Assembly: GCA_946411525.1 (NCBI GenBank)
Contig: CAMKEI010000012.1
Span: forward strand, 1 to 47,095
Source: an uncultured Clostridia bacterium
GTDB lineage: Bacteria > Bacillota > Clostridia > Christensenellales > Aristaeellaceae
Direction of reading: 5' to 3'
DNA: 47,095 nt
Shown piece by piece: positions 32,653-40,891 of the stretch. The number at the start of each line of letters is the position of its first letter. Positions within the stretch are counted from its first letter, which is position 1. The notes under the pieces are model-generated. The model had not been told where the DNA came from. It ran no database searches and saw only the letters and a list, made by a program, of their open reading frames with translations. Both the position numbers and the translations under genes were made by a program.

Positions 32653-34659
32653 TTATTCCTCAGGGATCAGACGGATGATCTCCTTGAAGGGCATCAGGTT
32701 TTCGTCGCACTCCTGGGCACGGTGGTTGGTCAGGATGGACACCGCAGCGCTGCGGACGGCGGGAACTTCCGCCCGCATCAGTTGATTGGCGTAGATGATA
32801 ATGTTCGCGCCTCTGGCTTTCCATTCTTCCTCCTTCACACTGTTGAAGGAGGTGGGAACCAGCACAATCGGAGTCGCCGGGTCGTCTTTTCTGAATCTTT
32901 GAATAAATTCCTGAATTTCGCCCGGATCCTTATTCCGGGAATGAATCATGACAGCATCCGCTCCCGCAGCCGTAAATGCTTTCGCCCGGGCAAGGGCGTC
33001 CTCCATGCCTTTCTCGAGAATCAGGGATTCAATACGGGCGCAGATCATGAATTCCTGCGTGCGCTGAGCCTTTTTTCCGGCACGGATCTTTTCGCAGAAC
33101 TCCTCAACGGAAGCCTGAGTCTGCTGTACTTCCGTTCCGAAGAGTGAATTCTTTTTCAGGCCTGTCTTGTCCTCGATAATGACCATGCTGACGCCCATGC
33201 GTTCAAGGGAACGGACGGTGTAAACAAAGTGCTCGGTCAGGCCGCCTGTATCCCCGTCGAAGATGATGGGCTTGGTAGTTACTTCCATGATGTCGTCAAT
33301 CGTACGGAAGCGGGAAGTCATATCCACCAGCTCAATGTCCGGTTTTCCCTTGGCAGTGGAATCGCACAGGGAGGAAAGCCACATGGCGTCAAACTGACGG
33401 GCACCTCCGTTCTCATGTACGACCGTATTCTCGACGATAAGTCCGGTGAGGCCGTCATGGGCCTCCATGACGGTGATCAGGCCCTTCATGTCCAGCAGGC
33501 GGCGAAGCCGTCCCCTGCGGGTATCCGGCATTGCAAGCTCCGCGCGTTCCCGCCGCTGGAGTTCCCTGTATTTTTCATCGCTGCTGTAAGGGAATTCCAC
33601 CAGCTTCCCGCCGTAGGAGGACAGCACGGATAGAACTTCCTCCCGGATGGGCTGCTGGAAACCGCTGCACCAGTCGTCTCCGTGAACGACGATGTCCGGA
33701 CGGTATTTCTCCAGGTTTTCCCGATAGGAGAGGGTGCTCTGCTCCACGACCCTGTAAACCCCGGCTATATTTTCAAACAGCTTTATCCGCTCTGCCGCCG
33801 GCACCAGCGGAAAACGCTTGTATGATGCCACCGCCTCGTCGGACAGGACGCCGATGATGAGCCTGCCCAGCCGCTGAGCCCGGCGGATAATGGCGATATG
33901 CCCGCCATGGATGATATCCGTTGCAAAACACATGTAGACCGTGCGGTCCTCAATGGCTTTCAGCCGTTTTGATACGGTCTCCAGATCCTTCGGGTCATCC
34001 ACCTCCGCGCAGAGAAGGTCCTTTACATCAAGGGGGTAGATCTCCGCTTCACCGTTTAAGTCATTGAGGGCGTTCTCAGCATAGACTCTGCGATTGCCGT
34101 TTTCGCAGAAGTCGCAGATGCAGGCCAGCCATTTTTCCCAGTCTTTCTTTTTCAGAGAATACAGCGCCTGAGCTGCAACCGCGTCGTCAAAGAACTCAAT
34201 ACCGACTTTGTTGACTTTCCCGTCCCGGATAACCGCCTTAAAGTCTTTCTCCGGCAGGGGCAGAGTCGAGGATACCGCCATGCAGGAGGTTTCACAGGCA
34301 AGAAGCCTGTCCAGCACTTCGTTTTCAAAAACAAGATCACCGTGCATGAGCAGGATATCGTCATCCAGTTCCGCACGGGCACAGTAGATGCTGTAGATAT
34401 AATTGGTCTCCCGGAATTCCGGGTTATGGACATAAGTGATGGAAAGAGGCAGATCCAGGCTCTCACAATAGGCGATGAGCGCCTCGCGGAAAAGACCCGT
34501 GGTTATTACAACTTCCCGGATGCCCGCGTCAGCAAGCTGGCGCAGCTGGCGTGAAATGATCGTTTCCCGCGGAGAAATGCCGGTCATACATTTGGGATGC
34601 TCGCTCGTGAGCACCCCCATACGGCTTCCCAGCCCGGAATTCAGGATCAACGCTTTCAT
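32653..34659 (-). CDS. phosphoenolpyruvate mutase fused to two nucleotidyltransferase domains
   Basis: A 668-residue three-domain protein. Residues 1-225 are an NTP-transferase (LNSGLGSRM with HPK, then MHGDLVF) of the LicC/PntC type. Residues about 240-365 are a TagD/GCT-type cytidylyltransferase with FATDIIHGGHIAIIRRA. Residues about 385-640 are a PEP mutase: MEAHDGLTGLIVE, FDGDTGG (468-474) with the metal aspartates, and EDKTGLKKNSLF (496-507), the mutase signature. PEP mutase makes phosphonopyruvate, the committed step to phosphonates. Two nucleotidyltransferase domains suggest activation of a phosphonate or phosphoalcohol as a CDP/CMP adduct for transfer to a glycan. No phosphonopyruvate decarboxylase is in the window. 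GCGGAGG precedes the ATG. Confidence 0.88.
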   Translation of the reverse strand: MKALILNSGLGSRMGVLTSEHPKCMTGISPRETIISRQLRQLADAGIREVVITTGLFREALIAYCESLDLPLSITYVHNPEFRETNYIYSIYCARAELDDDILLMHGDLVFENEVLDRLLACETSCMAVSSTLPLPEKDFKAVIRDGKVNKVGIEFFDDAVAAQALYSLKKKDWEKWLACICDFCENGNRRVYAENALNDLNGEAEIYPLDVKDLLCAEVDDPKDLETVSKRLKAIEDRTVYMCFATDIIHGGHIAIIRRAQRLGRLIIGVLSDEAVASYKRFPLVPAAERIKLFENIAGVYRVVEQSTLSYRENLEKYRPDIVVHGDDWCSGFQQPIREEVLSVLSSYGGKLVEFPYSSDEKYRELQRRERAELAMPDTRRGRLRRLLDMKGLITVMEAHDGLTGLIVENTVVHENGGARQFDAMWLSSLCDSTAKGKPDIELVDMTSRFRTIDDIMEVTTKPIIFDGDTGGLTEHFVYTVRSLERMGVSMVIIEDKTGLKKNSLFGTEVQQTQASVEEFCEKIRAGKKAQRTQEFMICARIESLILEKGMEDALARAKAFTAAGADAVMIHSRNKDPGEIQEFIQRFRKDDPATPIVLVPTSFNSVKEEEWKARGANIIIYANQLMRAEVPAVRSAAVSILTNHRAQECDENLMPFKEIIRLIPEE

Positions 34660-34688
34660 GCAATTCCCTCCGCTTCGGTCGGAATAAC

Positions 34689-34717
34689 AGTATAAGTAAT
34701 GGCTTTCTGCGCTTCAC
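34689..34717 (-). promoter_or_regulatory. possible promoter for the mutase fusion gene
   Basis: TATACT (34689-34694 on the minus strand) is preceded after 17 bases by the weak -35 GTGAAG (34712-34717). The position, about 30 bases before the ATG, is right, but the -35 matches poorly. Confidence 0.35.
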
Positions 34718-34753
34718 ATGAAGAGATCCGGCATTCAAACTAATTATGAAATA

Positions 34754-35578
34754 TTATTGCAGCAGGAAGTAGGTTCCTTCCGCAATGTATGGAACACTCC
34801 AGTATCCTTTCTCATTCCAGACGCTCTCGGTTTCGATCAGGGTGTCCGCATCGGCAGGCGCCATGGATACTCTGATCTTTGATCGGGTCTGTACATAAAA
34901 CCGCAGGGAAATCCCGGAATAATCCGGCTCTGTCCGGTTCCCGGGATCAGAGACCAGGAACAGTCCGGCAAAAAGACTTCCGTCCTTTCGTTCCGCCATG
35001 TGTACGTACAGATCTGCGCCGGCCCGTTCGGTCTGATCATGCATTTCTTTTACGTCCAGGGCAATGGCTCCGTTGCCGGTTTCTCCCCGGATAACAGCGG
35101 TGGAGATATTCGCTTTCTCCATCTCGTCAAGCTCAGCGCCCGTTAAGGTCAGGGTAAGCAGTTCCTCTGCGGTATCTGTCTCTTCCCGGATGATAATGAT
35201 CCGTTCGCCGGTATCGTCCGTTTGACTGGCTTCCTTTGTTTTATCATCGCTCTTGTATCCGCACAGCGCGCATACGCCCTTTTTCATGCTGTGAGGTCGA
35301 ATCTCTTCCGTATTGTCCACCGTTTCGGAAGCAAGTACATCTCCGCAATCAAGACATACTGTCTCAATGGTTGCCGGTCCGGTAACCAGATGAGCTTCAG
35401 CGCTGATAGACTCATAAACGGGACTGTCAAAAAAATATATCGTAGTCTTCGTATGCTCATGTGCACAATCCAGGTCCGTAGGCGTAGCGGGATCCTGTTC
35501 CTCCGCGCCGGCCGTAACGGAAAGAAGAATGAAAAGCAGGAGCATCAGGAAGAAATACACGACTGATTTCCTGGTCAT
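34754..35578 (-). CDS. secreted protein of unknown function with Cys-X2-Cys boxes
   Basis: I do not recognise this 274-residue protein. The start at 35578 gives MTRKSVVYFFLMLLLFILLS, a good signal peptide with likely cleavage after SVTAGA. The mature part has two candidate metal-binding boxes, VCLDCGDVL and VCALCGYKSD, an acidic middle and a beta-rich C-terminal half ending YIAEGTYFLLQ. The ribosome site CAGGA is close to the ATG; an earlier ATG at 35620 lacks one. It is transcribed divergently from asnS. Cys boxes of this kind recur in the right-edge gene and the zinc-ribbon gene, so these may belong to a common cell-surface protein style in this organism. Confidence 0.65.
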   Translation of the reverse strand: MTRKSVVYFFLMLLLFILLSVTAGAEEQDPATPTDLDCAHEHTKTTIYFFDSPVYESISAEAHLVTGPATIETVCLDCGDVLASETVDNTEEIRPHSMKKGVCALCGYKSDDKTKEASQTDDTGERIIIIREETDTAEELLTLTLTGAELDEMEKANISTAVIRGETGNGAIALDVKEMHDQTERAGADLYVHMAERKDGSLFAGLFLVSDPGNRTEPDYSGISLRFYVQTRSKIRVSMAPADADTLIETESVWNEKGYWSVPYIAEGTYFLLQ

Positions 35579-35631
35579 TGGGTCCTGAAATCCTCCGTTC
35601 TTTAATGGGGTATATGCACCCATGATCAGTA

Positions 35632-35661
35632 ATTTTACTTCCATTAACAGGGAATCGTCAA
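35632..35661 (-). promoter_or_regulatory. promoter for the secreted-protein gene
   Basis: TTGACG (35656-35661 on the minus strand) and TAAAAT (35632-35637) are separated by 18 bases and point at the ATG at 35578. Its -35 is seven bases from the -35 of the asnS promoter on the other strand, so the two could compete. Confidence 0.55.
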
Positions 35662-35667
35662 GTCTTG

Positions 35668-35696
35668 TTGTTTTTCCGCGCCTGTTGTGATAGAAT
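35668..35696 (+). promoter_or_regulatory. promoter of asnS
   Basis: TTGTTT (35668-35673) is followed after 17 bases by TAGAAT (35691-35696), with TGA directly before it as an extended -10. It lies 32 bases before the asnS ATG. Confidence 0.55.
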
Positions 35697-35727
35697 TGCT
35701 GCATTATTCCGTAAGGAGGAACGGCTT

Positions 35728-37107
35728 ATGACCATTATCACCACCCGGGAACTCAAGGAGCGCCTCCGGGACCTGCAGGGGCAGGAAGTAACCCTGCTGG
35801 GCTGGATTCGCAATCACCGGAAGCAGAAAAACATGGGCTTCGTGGACTTTTTTGACGGAACCTGCTTCCGAAACCCCCAGGTGGTTTATGACAATACCCT
35901 GCCTGACTTCGAAGCGGTACAGGCCCTGCGGGTAGGCAGCGCCTTGAAGGTGACCGGTAAAGTAGTTCCCAGTTACAAGGATCCGGAAACTCCGGAGATC
36001 CAGGCGAGCGCGATCATCCTGGAGGGCGACTGCCCCGAGGATTATCCGCTGCAACCCAAGCGGCATACCGTGGAATACCTGCGGGAGATTGCTTATCTGC
36101 GCCCGCGCACAAGGCTTTTCCAGGCTGTGTTCCGCGTTCGGAGCGTGGCTGCCATGGCCATCCACACCTATTTCCAGGACCGAGGTTATGTCTACGTCCA
36201 TACGCCACTGATTACCGGGAACGACGCCGAAGGCGCCGGCAACACATTCACCGTAACCACCCTGCCCCAGGGCTCTGATGCGGATCCCTCCGAGGACTTC
36301 TTCGGAAAGCCCACGAGCCTGGCTGTAACCGGCCAGCTGGAAGGCGAAACTTTTGCCATGGCCTTCTCAAAGATCTACACCTTCGGACCGACCTTCCGCG
36401 CGGAAAACAGCAATACTAAAACCCATGCCGCGGAATTCTGGATGATCGAGCCGGAAATCGCCTTCTGCGACCTGGACCAGTTGATGGACCTGGAGGAGGA
36501 TTTCCTGAAGGCCGTCGTAAAGACCGTGCTGGAAAAGTGCCCGGACGAGCTGAAGTTCCTGGACCAGTTCACCGGCGGAGGGCTGCTGGACAAGCTGAAC
36601 GCGCTGCTTACCAGTACCTGCGCGCGGGTAACCCATGAGGAAGCCATCTCTATCCTGCGTAAGGCGATGGAAAACGGAACCGAGTTCAAGTTCGAGCCTA
36701 AGTATGGCGAGGACACCGCTAAGGAGCACGAAAAATACCTGACTGAGGAATACTTCCACAGCCCTGTGTTCGTCTATGACTGGCCGAAGGATATCAAGGC
36801 CTTCTATATGTACCAGAACGACGATGGAAAAACTGTCGCCGCGGTCGACCTGCTGGTACCCGGCGCGGGTGAGCTGATGGGCGGCAGCCAGAGAGAGGAC
36901 CGGTACGACCTGCTGGTGAAGCGTATGGATGAACTGGGCATCAGCAAGGAGGAAATGTACTGGTACGTCAACCTCCGGAAGTTCGGCGGCTGCACGCATG
37001 CGGGTTTTGGCATGGGCTTTGAGCGCCTGCTGATTTACCTCACCGGCGTGGATAATATCCGCGATGTCATCCCGTATTTCCGCACGCCCATGAACTGTGA
37101 TTTCTGA
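35728..37107 (+). CDS. asnS: asparaginyl-tRNA synthetase
   Basis: A 459-residue class IIb aminoacyl-tRNA synthetase that charges tRNA-Asn. An N-terminal OB-fold (LLGWIRNHRKQKNMGFVDFFDGT) is followed by motif 2 (TFRAENSNTKTHAAEFWMIEPE) and motif 3 (GFGMGFERLLIYLTG). THAAEFWMIEPE favours AsnRS over AspRS. The start at 35728 is set by AAGGAGGA seven bases upstream; in-frame codons before it are outside the family. Length is normal. It is a housekeeping gene flanking the glycan locus, with its own promoter. Confidence 0.95.
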   Translation: MTIITTRELKERLRDLQGQEVTLLGWIRNHRKQKNMGFVDFFDGTCFRNPQVVYDNTLPDFEAVQALRVGSALKVTGKVVPSYKDPETPEIQASAIILEGDCPEDYPLQPKRHTVEYLREIAYLRPRTRLFQAVFRVRSVAAMAIHTYFQDRGYVYVHTPLITGNDAEGAGNTFTVTTLPQGSDADPSEDFFGKPTSLAVTGQLEGETFAMAFSKIYTFGPTFRAENSNTKTHAAEFWMIEPEIAFCDLDQLMDLEEDFLKAVVKTVLEKCPDELKFLDQFTGGGLLDKLNALLTSTCARVTHEEAISILRKAMENGTEFKFEPKYGEDTAKEHEKYLTEEYFHSPVFVYDWPKDIKAFYMYQNDDGKTVAAVDLLVPGAGELMGGSQREDRYDLLVKRMDELGISKEEMYWYVNLRKFGGCTHAGFGMGFERLLIYLTGVDNIRDVIPYFRTPMNCDF

Positions 37108-37133
37108 TTTTGTTTTCCAGTAACTGGCAATTC

Positions 37134-37162
37134 TTGACAAATGTCCGTACTGCCGTTAATAT
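37134..37162 (+). promoter_or_regulatory. strong promoter upstream of rny
   Basis: TTGACA (37134-37139), 17-base spacer, TAATAT (37157-37162). Transcription would begin near 37169, about 300 bases before the rny start codon. Confidence 0.75.
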
Positions 37163-37168
37163 AATGTT

Positions 37169-37415
37169 GTTCGGCTGTGCGGATTTTTTATCCGCCGCTG
37201 TTATCGATAGAGTATCCCCCCAAATGTACCACCGTGAGCTCTGCTCGCGATCTGTAAGGCGCCGTTTTGGCGAACTGCATAGGATTTTTCCGCAGCAGGC
37301 CGGCATGCACTGCCCTTTTGATATATGCCTGCGGAAAAGATGTTACGATACCGGGAGTCCCTCGGTCGAAGCAGCGTACAGCCGTGCGAAGCGTTTGTTT
37401 TCGTACGGCTTTTTT
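37169..37415 (+). ncRNA. structured leader or small RNA between asnS and rny
   Basis: A transcript from the promoter at 37134-37162 would be about 247 bases to the hairpin at 37380-37415. Visible helices: GCGGA with TCCGC (37179-37195); CGCC with GGCG near 37264-37272; and a nine-base stem TTTTCCGCA with TGCGGAAAA (37286-37294 with 37330-37338), extended by GGC with GCC. A seven-base closing helix CGGCTGT with ACAGCCG (37172-37178 with 37378-37384) shares bases with the terminator stem, so the two cannot form together. That is the geometry of a switch, but the class is not recognised. Confidence 0.5.
37380..37415 (+). terminator. intrinsic terminator inside the rny leader
   Basis: AGCCGTGCGAA (37380-37390) pairs with TTCGTACGGCT (37400-37410) over 11 base pairs with one G-T pair and a nine-base loop, followed by six T. 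It lies only 56 bases before rny, so it either ends a separate small RNA or controls rny by attenuation. Confidence 0.7.
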
Positions 37416-37471
37416 GTGCGCCGGCACCTGAATGAAGAAATGAGATTTTTAAACAGAAAGGGAGGGAACAT

Positions 37472-39037
37472 ATGGATCCGATTGTCGCCGCGGTCATCGC
37501 CGCGGTTGTCGGCTGCCTGCTCGGCGGCCTGGTAGGCTACACTTACCGGAAGAGCTTTACCGAGAAAAAGATCGAACGGACGGAAGACTACGCCAAGCGC
37601 CTGTATGACGACGCCGTCCGCAAAGCGGAAGATTATAAAAAGGAAAAAGTGCTGGAAGCCAAGGAGGAAATCCTGAAGGCCAAGGCAGAAAACGACCGGG
37701 AACGGGCGGAGAACGAGAAGGAGATGCGGGAACGCCGCAATGAGATCCAGAAGAACGAACGCCGCCTGATTCAGCGCGAGGAAACCCTGGATAAAAAGGC
37801 AAGCAACCTGGAAACCCGGGAAGAAACCCTGAACAGCAAAATGGCTGACCTGACAAAAAAAGAAACCGAACTTGACGAAATCAAGGCAAAACAGCTGGCC
37901 GAGCTCGAACGCGTGGCCGGCCTGAGCCGGGACGAAGCGAAGCAGATCGTCATCGACCGGGTTCAGAAGGAAGCTTTCCACGATGCCGCCGCCCAGGTAC
38001 GCGAGATCGAGACCCAGGCAAAGGAAGAGGGCGAAAAGAAAGCCCGGAACATCATTGCCCTGGCAATCCAGAAGTGTGCGGCCGACCATGTGGCCGAAAC
38101 CACAGTCAGCGTTATCAGCCTGCCGAACGACGACATGAAGGGCCGGATCATCGGCCGCGAAGGCCGGAACATCCGTGCGCTGGAAACAGCAACAGGTGTG
38201 GACCTGATCATCGACGATACGCCTGAAGCCGTGATTGTATCCGCTTTCGACCCGGTGCGCCGTGAAGTGGCGCGCGTCGCGGTGGAAAAGCTGATCATGG
38301 ACGGACGGATCCACCCTGCACGGATCGAGGAAATGGTCGAGAAAGCCCGGAAGGAAGTCGACAACCAGATCCGGGAAGCCGGCGAGAATGCCGTGTTCGA
38401 GACCAACCAGCACGGAATCCATCACGAGCTAGTCAAACTGCTCGGCCGCCTGCGCTACCGCACCAGTTACGGCCAGAACGTGCTCAAGCACTCCATCGAG
38501 GTCAGCCACCTGGCAGGCCTGATGGCCGCGGAACTGGGCGCGGACGTCCAGCTGGCGAAGCGCGCCGGCTTGCTGCATGACATCGGCAAGGCCGTTGACC
38601 ACGAAAGCGAAGGCACCCACGTAACCCTAGGTGCGGAACTCGCCCGGAAGTATCACGAGAATGCGGATGTAGTGCACTGCATCATGGCCCACCACAACGA
38701 CGTGGAACCCCAGACCGTGGAAGCGGTGCTGGTGCAGGCAGCGGACGCCATTTCCGCCGCCCGTCCCGGCGCTCGCCGCGAGAGCCTGGAGAACTATATC
38801 AAGCGGCTGGAGAAACTCGAGGAGATCGCCAACAGCTTTGATGGCGTGGACAAGTGCTACGCGATCCAGAGCGGCCGTGAGGTACGCATCATGGTTAAGC
38901 CGGAGGACGTGAACGACGACGGCATCAAGGTGCTGGCGAGGGAAATCGCCAAGCGCATCGAGGAGCAGATGGAGTATCCCGGACAGATCCGGGTCAACGT
39001 CATCCGCGAAACCAGGAGTACGGAATACGCAAAATAA
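37472..39037 (+). CDS. rny: ribonuclease Y
   Basis: A 521-residue membrane-bound endoribonuclease that starts mRNA decay in Gram-positive bacteria. It has one N-terminal membrane helix (about residues 3-22), a long charged coiled coil (about 30-195), and a KH domain with [15 protein letters not shown] near residue 225. The HD domain has [29 protein letters not shown] and IMAHHNDVE, so the metal ligands are intact. The length equals that of Bacillus RNase Y (520). GGGAGGG precedes the ATG. Upstream is a structured leader with a terminator, which would allow its level to be adjusted. Confidence 0.96.
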   Translation: MDPIVAAVIAAVVGCLLGGLVGYTYRKSFTEKKIERTEDYAKRLYDDAVRKAEDYKKEKVLEAKEEILKAKAENDRERAENEKEMRERRNEIQKNERRLIQREETLDKKASNLETREETLNSKMADLTKKETELDEIKAKQLAELERVAGLSRDEAKQIVIDRVQKEAFHDAAAQVREIETQAKEEGEKKARNIIALAIQKCAADHVAETTVSVISLPNDDMKGRIIGREGRNIRALETATGVDLIIDDTPEAVIVSAFDPVRREVARVAVEKLIMDGRIHPARIEEMVEKARKEVDNQIREAGENAVFETNQHGIHHELVKLLGRLRYRTSYGQNVLKHSIEVSHLAGLMAAELGADVQLAKRAGLLHDIGKAVDHESEGTHVTLGAELARKYHENADVVHCIMAHHNDVEPQTVEAVLVQAADAISAARPGARRESLENYIKRLEKLEEIANSFDGVDKCYAIQSGREVRIMVKPEDVNDDGIKVLAREIAKRIEEQMEYPGQIRVNVIRETRSTEYAK

Positions 39038-39052
39038 AGCCGGCAATATCAT

Positions 39053-39081
39053 ACAGGCGGGGAGCGCTGCTCCCCGCCTGT
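39053..39081. terminator. bidirectional terminator between rny and the GT2 gene
   Basis: A perfect 13-base inverted repeat (39053-39065 with 39069-39081, core AGGCGGGGAGC) has a three-base loop. It lies 16 bases after the rny stop and 14 bases past the stop of the convergent glycosyltransferase gene. A T-rich stretch follows on the plus strand. Confidence 0.75.
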
Positions 39082-39094
39082 TCTGTTATTCTGT

Positions 39095-40744
39095 TCAGAA
39101 CTGATAATTCGCTTTCTTTTTCCCGAACCGGCTGCTGTAGCAGGGATCGTGGATATCCGTGCCCCAGGCGGTCTCAAACCGGGCGTTATCCCGCGCGTTT
39201 CGCTCTTCTCCGGAAAGCAGCAGGGCGCAGGGTGTCCGCTGCGCCTGCGCATGGGGCGTGAAAACAAACCACTTCCCGGTCCGGCGCTGCCTCATGCCCA
39301 GGTCTGCCGCGGCCAGGCCGCCCTGATAACCCTCGTCAAGATCCAGCCAGTTCGCCCGTTTGACCATCAGGCAGCACAGGCTCACCGCGCTGACGTTATG
39401 GACCTTGTTCATCATATCATGCCATCCGCCGGCAGTCACGTACATGCCTTCATTGACACACTGCGCGGTATGCGCCATGCCGAGGGCGAATCCACCGTGG
39501 GTAATGCGCTTCTTCTGATCCGTCAGTACGCCGGTAACGCCCGCCACGTCGTCCCGCTGGGCGTACATCAGCATCTCCCGGATAAAATATCGGTTCATCT
39601 CCGTAACCCGCGCATCCAGCAGCAGCAGGTAATCCGCTTTGCTTGTCCGCGCCGCCTCGTTGATGAGCGGAATACGGCCGTCTTCCTCCGCCACGAGGAT
39701 GCTGCCGGTCAGGTTCGGCCAGTCCGTCCGGAAGGCCAGCTCCCCGAGGCACTCCCGGCATTCCTCCTCGCTTTCGCCGTGCACCAGCGCCTCCACAGAC
39801 GCGTCCTCCGGAATATCGTACCACAGGCGGATCTCCTTGTTCACCGGCACGGCTTCTGCCTTCCTGCCGAGCCGCGTCTCGTGTTCCGCCGCAGCGCGGC
39901 AGCCGTTCTCCAGACAGGTATACAGCTCCGTATGGCTCTTGCTGGAAAAGACCTCCCGCCAGCTGTAAAGAACGTACGGGAGATGCTCGATCCGGTCCGT
40001 TTGTTCCGTAACGCGCAGGAACAGGTCATGGTCCTGGCTGCCGTCAAAACCGCTCCGCAGTCCGCCGGCCGCCTCCAGCACGGCTTTGCGGATGACCGTC
40101 AGATGGCAGATATAATTATCGCTTACAAGATTGTCCGGGCAGTAATCCGGTTTGTAATGAGGATCCATGTGTTTCCGGCCACCTTCGGTGATCCGGTCCT
40201 CATCGGAATAAATCATATCCGGTTGCTTCCGGGCGATGCAGTCTGCGACCCGCCACAGGGCGTCCGGGGAAAGCAGGTCATCATGGTCGCACAGGGCGAT
40301 ATATTCACCCTCCGCGAACCTGACCGCCTCGTTGGTGTTGCCGCTGATGCCTTTGTTTTCCTCCCCGCGGACCGGGCGGAACCGGGGTTCCTTTTTACAG
40401 CGGGCTTCCAGGACGTCCGCCGTCTCTGCCCGGGTGCTTGCCCCGTCGAACAGGACGGCCTCGAACTGCTCGTACGTCTGGGCTTCCAGGCTGTCCAGCA
40501 GGGCGTTCAGCATCCCGGGATCAGTATTGTATACCGGAATCACCACGCTGATCAGCCCGGCGTCCGGCTGATGCTGCCGCTGTGCATGCAACTCCTCTGC
40601 GGACGCCGCTTCCCGTTTCCGCCGGCGCTCATAGGTGCCCAGCATCTGCTGGGCTGCCTTCTGTCCCAGCCGCTTCAGGGTATAGGAAGCTCCGTGTCCT
40701 TCCAGGTATTCCCGAATGCGGTCCAGGGATTTTCCGATCATCAT
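39095..40744 (-). CDS. family 2 glycosyltransferase
   Basis: A 549-residue cytoplasmic or membrane-associated GT2 enzyme. A 60-residue helical basic N-terminus is followed by the GT-A domain: ISVVIPVYNTDPGMLNALL, LCDHDDLL (the DXD-type metal site) and DMIYSDEDRI with SQDHDLFLRV. The second half (about residues 330-520) is a related but degenerate GT2-like domain with YLLLLDARVTEMN. It resembles rhamnosyl-type transferases that extend cell-wall polysaccharides. The start among three nearby ATGs is uncertain; 40744 has the best spacing to AAAGGA, and 40750 is the alternative. It is the only clear GT2 enzyme in the window. Confidence 0.85.
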   Translation of the reverse strand: MMIGKSLDRIREYLEGHGASYTLKRLGQKAAQQMLGTYERRRKREAASAEELHAQRQHQPDAGLISVVIPVYNTDPGMLNALLDSLEAQTYEQFEAVLFDGASTRAETADVLEARCKKEPRFRPVRGEENKGISGNTNEAVRFAEGEYIALCDHDDLLSPDALWRVADCIARKQPDMIYSDEDRITEGGRKHMDPHYKPDYCPDNLVSDNYICHLTVIRKAVLEAAGGLRSGFDGSQDHDLFLRVTEQTDRIEHLPYVLYSWREVFSSKSHTELYTCLENGCRAAAEHETRLGRKAEAVPVNKEIRLWYDIPEDASVEALVHGESEEECRECLGELAFRTDWPNLTGSILVAEEDGRIPLINEAARTSKADYLLLLDARVTEMNRYFIREMLMYAQRDDVAGVTGVLTDQKKRITHGGFALGMAHTAQCVNEGMYVTAGGWHDMMNKVHNVSAVSLCCLMVKRANWLDLDEGYQGGLAAADLGMRQRRTGKWFVFTPHAQAQRTPCALLLSGEERNARDNARFETAWGTDIHDPCYSSRFGKKKANYQF

Positions 40745-40770
40745 CGTCATGATTCCTTTCAGTGTTTCAG

Positions 40771-40797
40771 CCATTCATAATGATGAATTATGAATGG
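40771..40797. repeat. palindrome in the divergent region of the GT2 and AraC genes
   Basis: CCATTCATAAT (40771-40781) and ATTATGAATGG (40787-40797) are perfect inverted repeats around GATGA. A related short motif, TTCATTATGATGAATG, occurs after the AraC gene near 41819. It could be an operator for the regulator beside it, or a small intergenic repeat. Confidence 0.5.
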
Positions 40798-40815
40798 ATT
40801 TACCATCGTTTCTCG

Positions 40816-40844
40816 TTGACAAACAGTATGCCCGGATGTATACT
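40816..40844 (+). promoter_or_regulatory. promoter of the AraC-family gene
   Basis: TTGACA (40816-40821), 17-base spacer, TATACT (40839-40844), followed 47 bases later by the ATG at 40892, which has an AGGAGG site. Confidence 0.75.
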
Positions 40845-40891
40845 GATTTCGAAATTTGTCATATTTGGTCAACTTCTCAGGAGGAAACACC

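Larger units (their letters stand above)
37108..37471 (+). other. 364-base intergenic region with promoter, structured RNA and terminator
   Basis: Between asnS and rny there is no credible reading frame. The region holds a strong promoter (37134-37162), several stable helices and an intrinsic terminator-like hairpin (37380-37415), followed by the rny ribosome site AAAGGGAGG. See the separate entries. Confidence 0.7.

Noticed and set aside
37169-37415. T-box, TPP or c-di-GMP riboswitch upstream of rny
   Set aside because: The conserved core sequences of these classes are not present. A 6S-like RNA was also considered but I could not support it by eye.
39149-40780. A 543-codon plus-strand frame opposite the GT2 gene
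   Set aside because: The minus-strand frame has clear GT2 motifs; the plus frame has only skewed composition.
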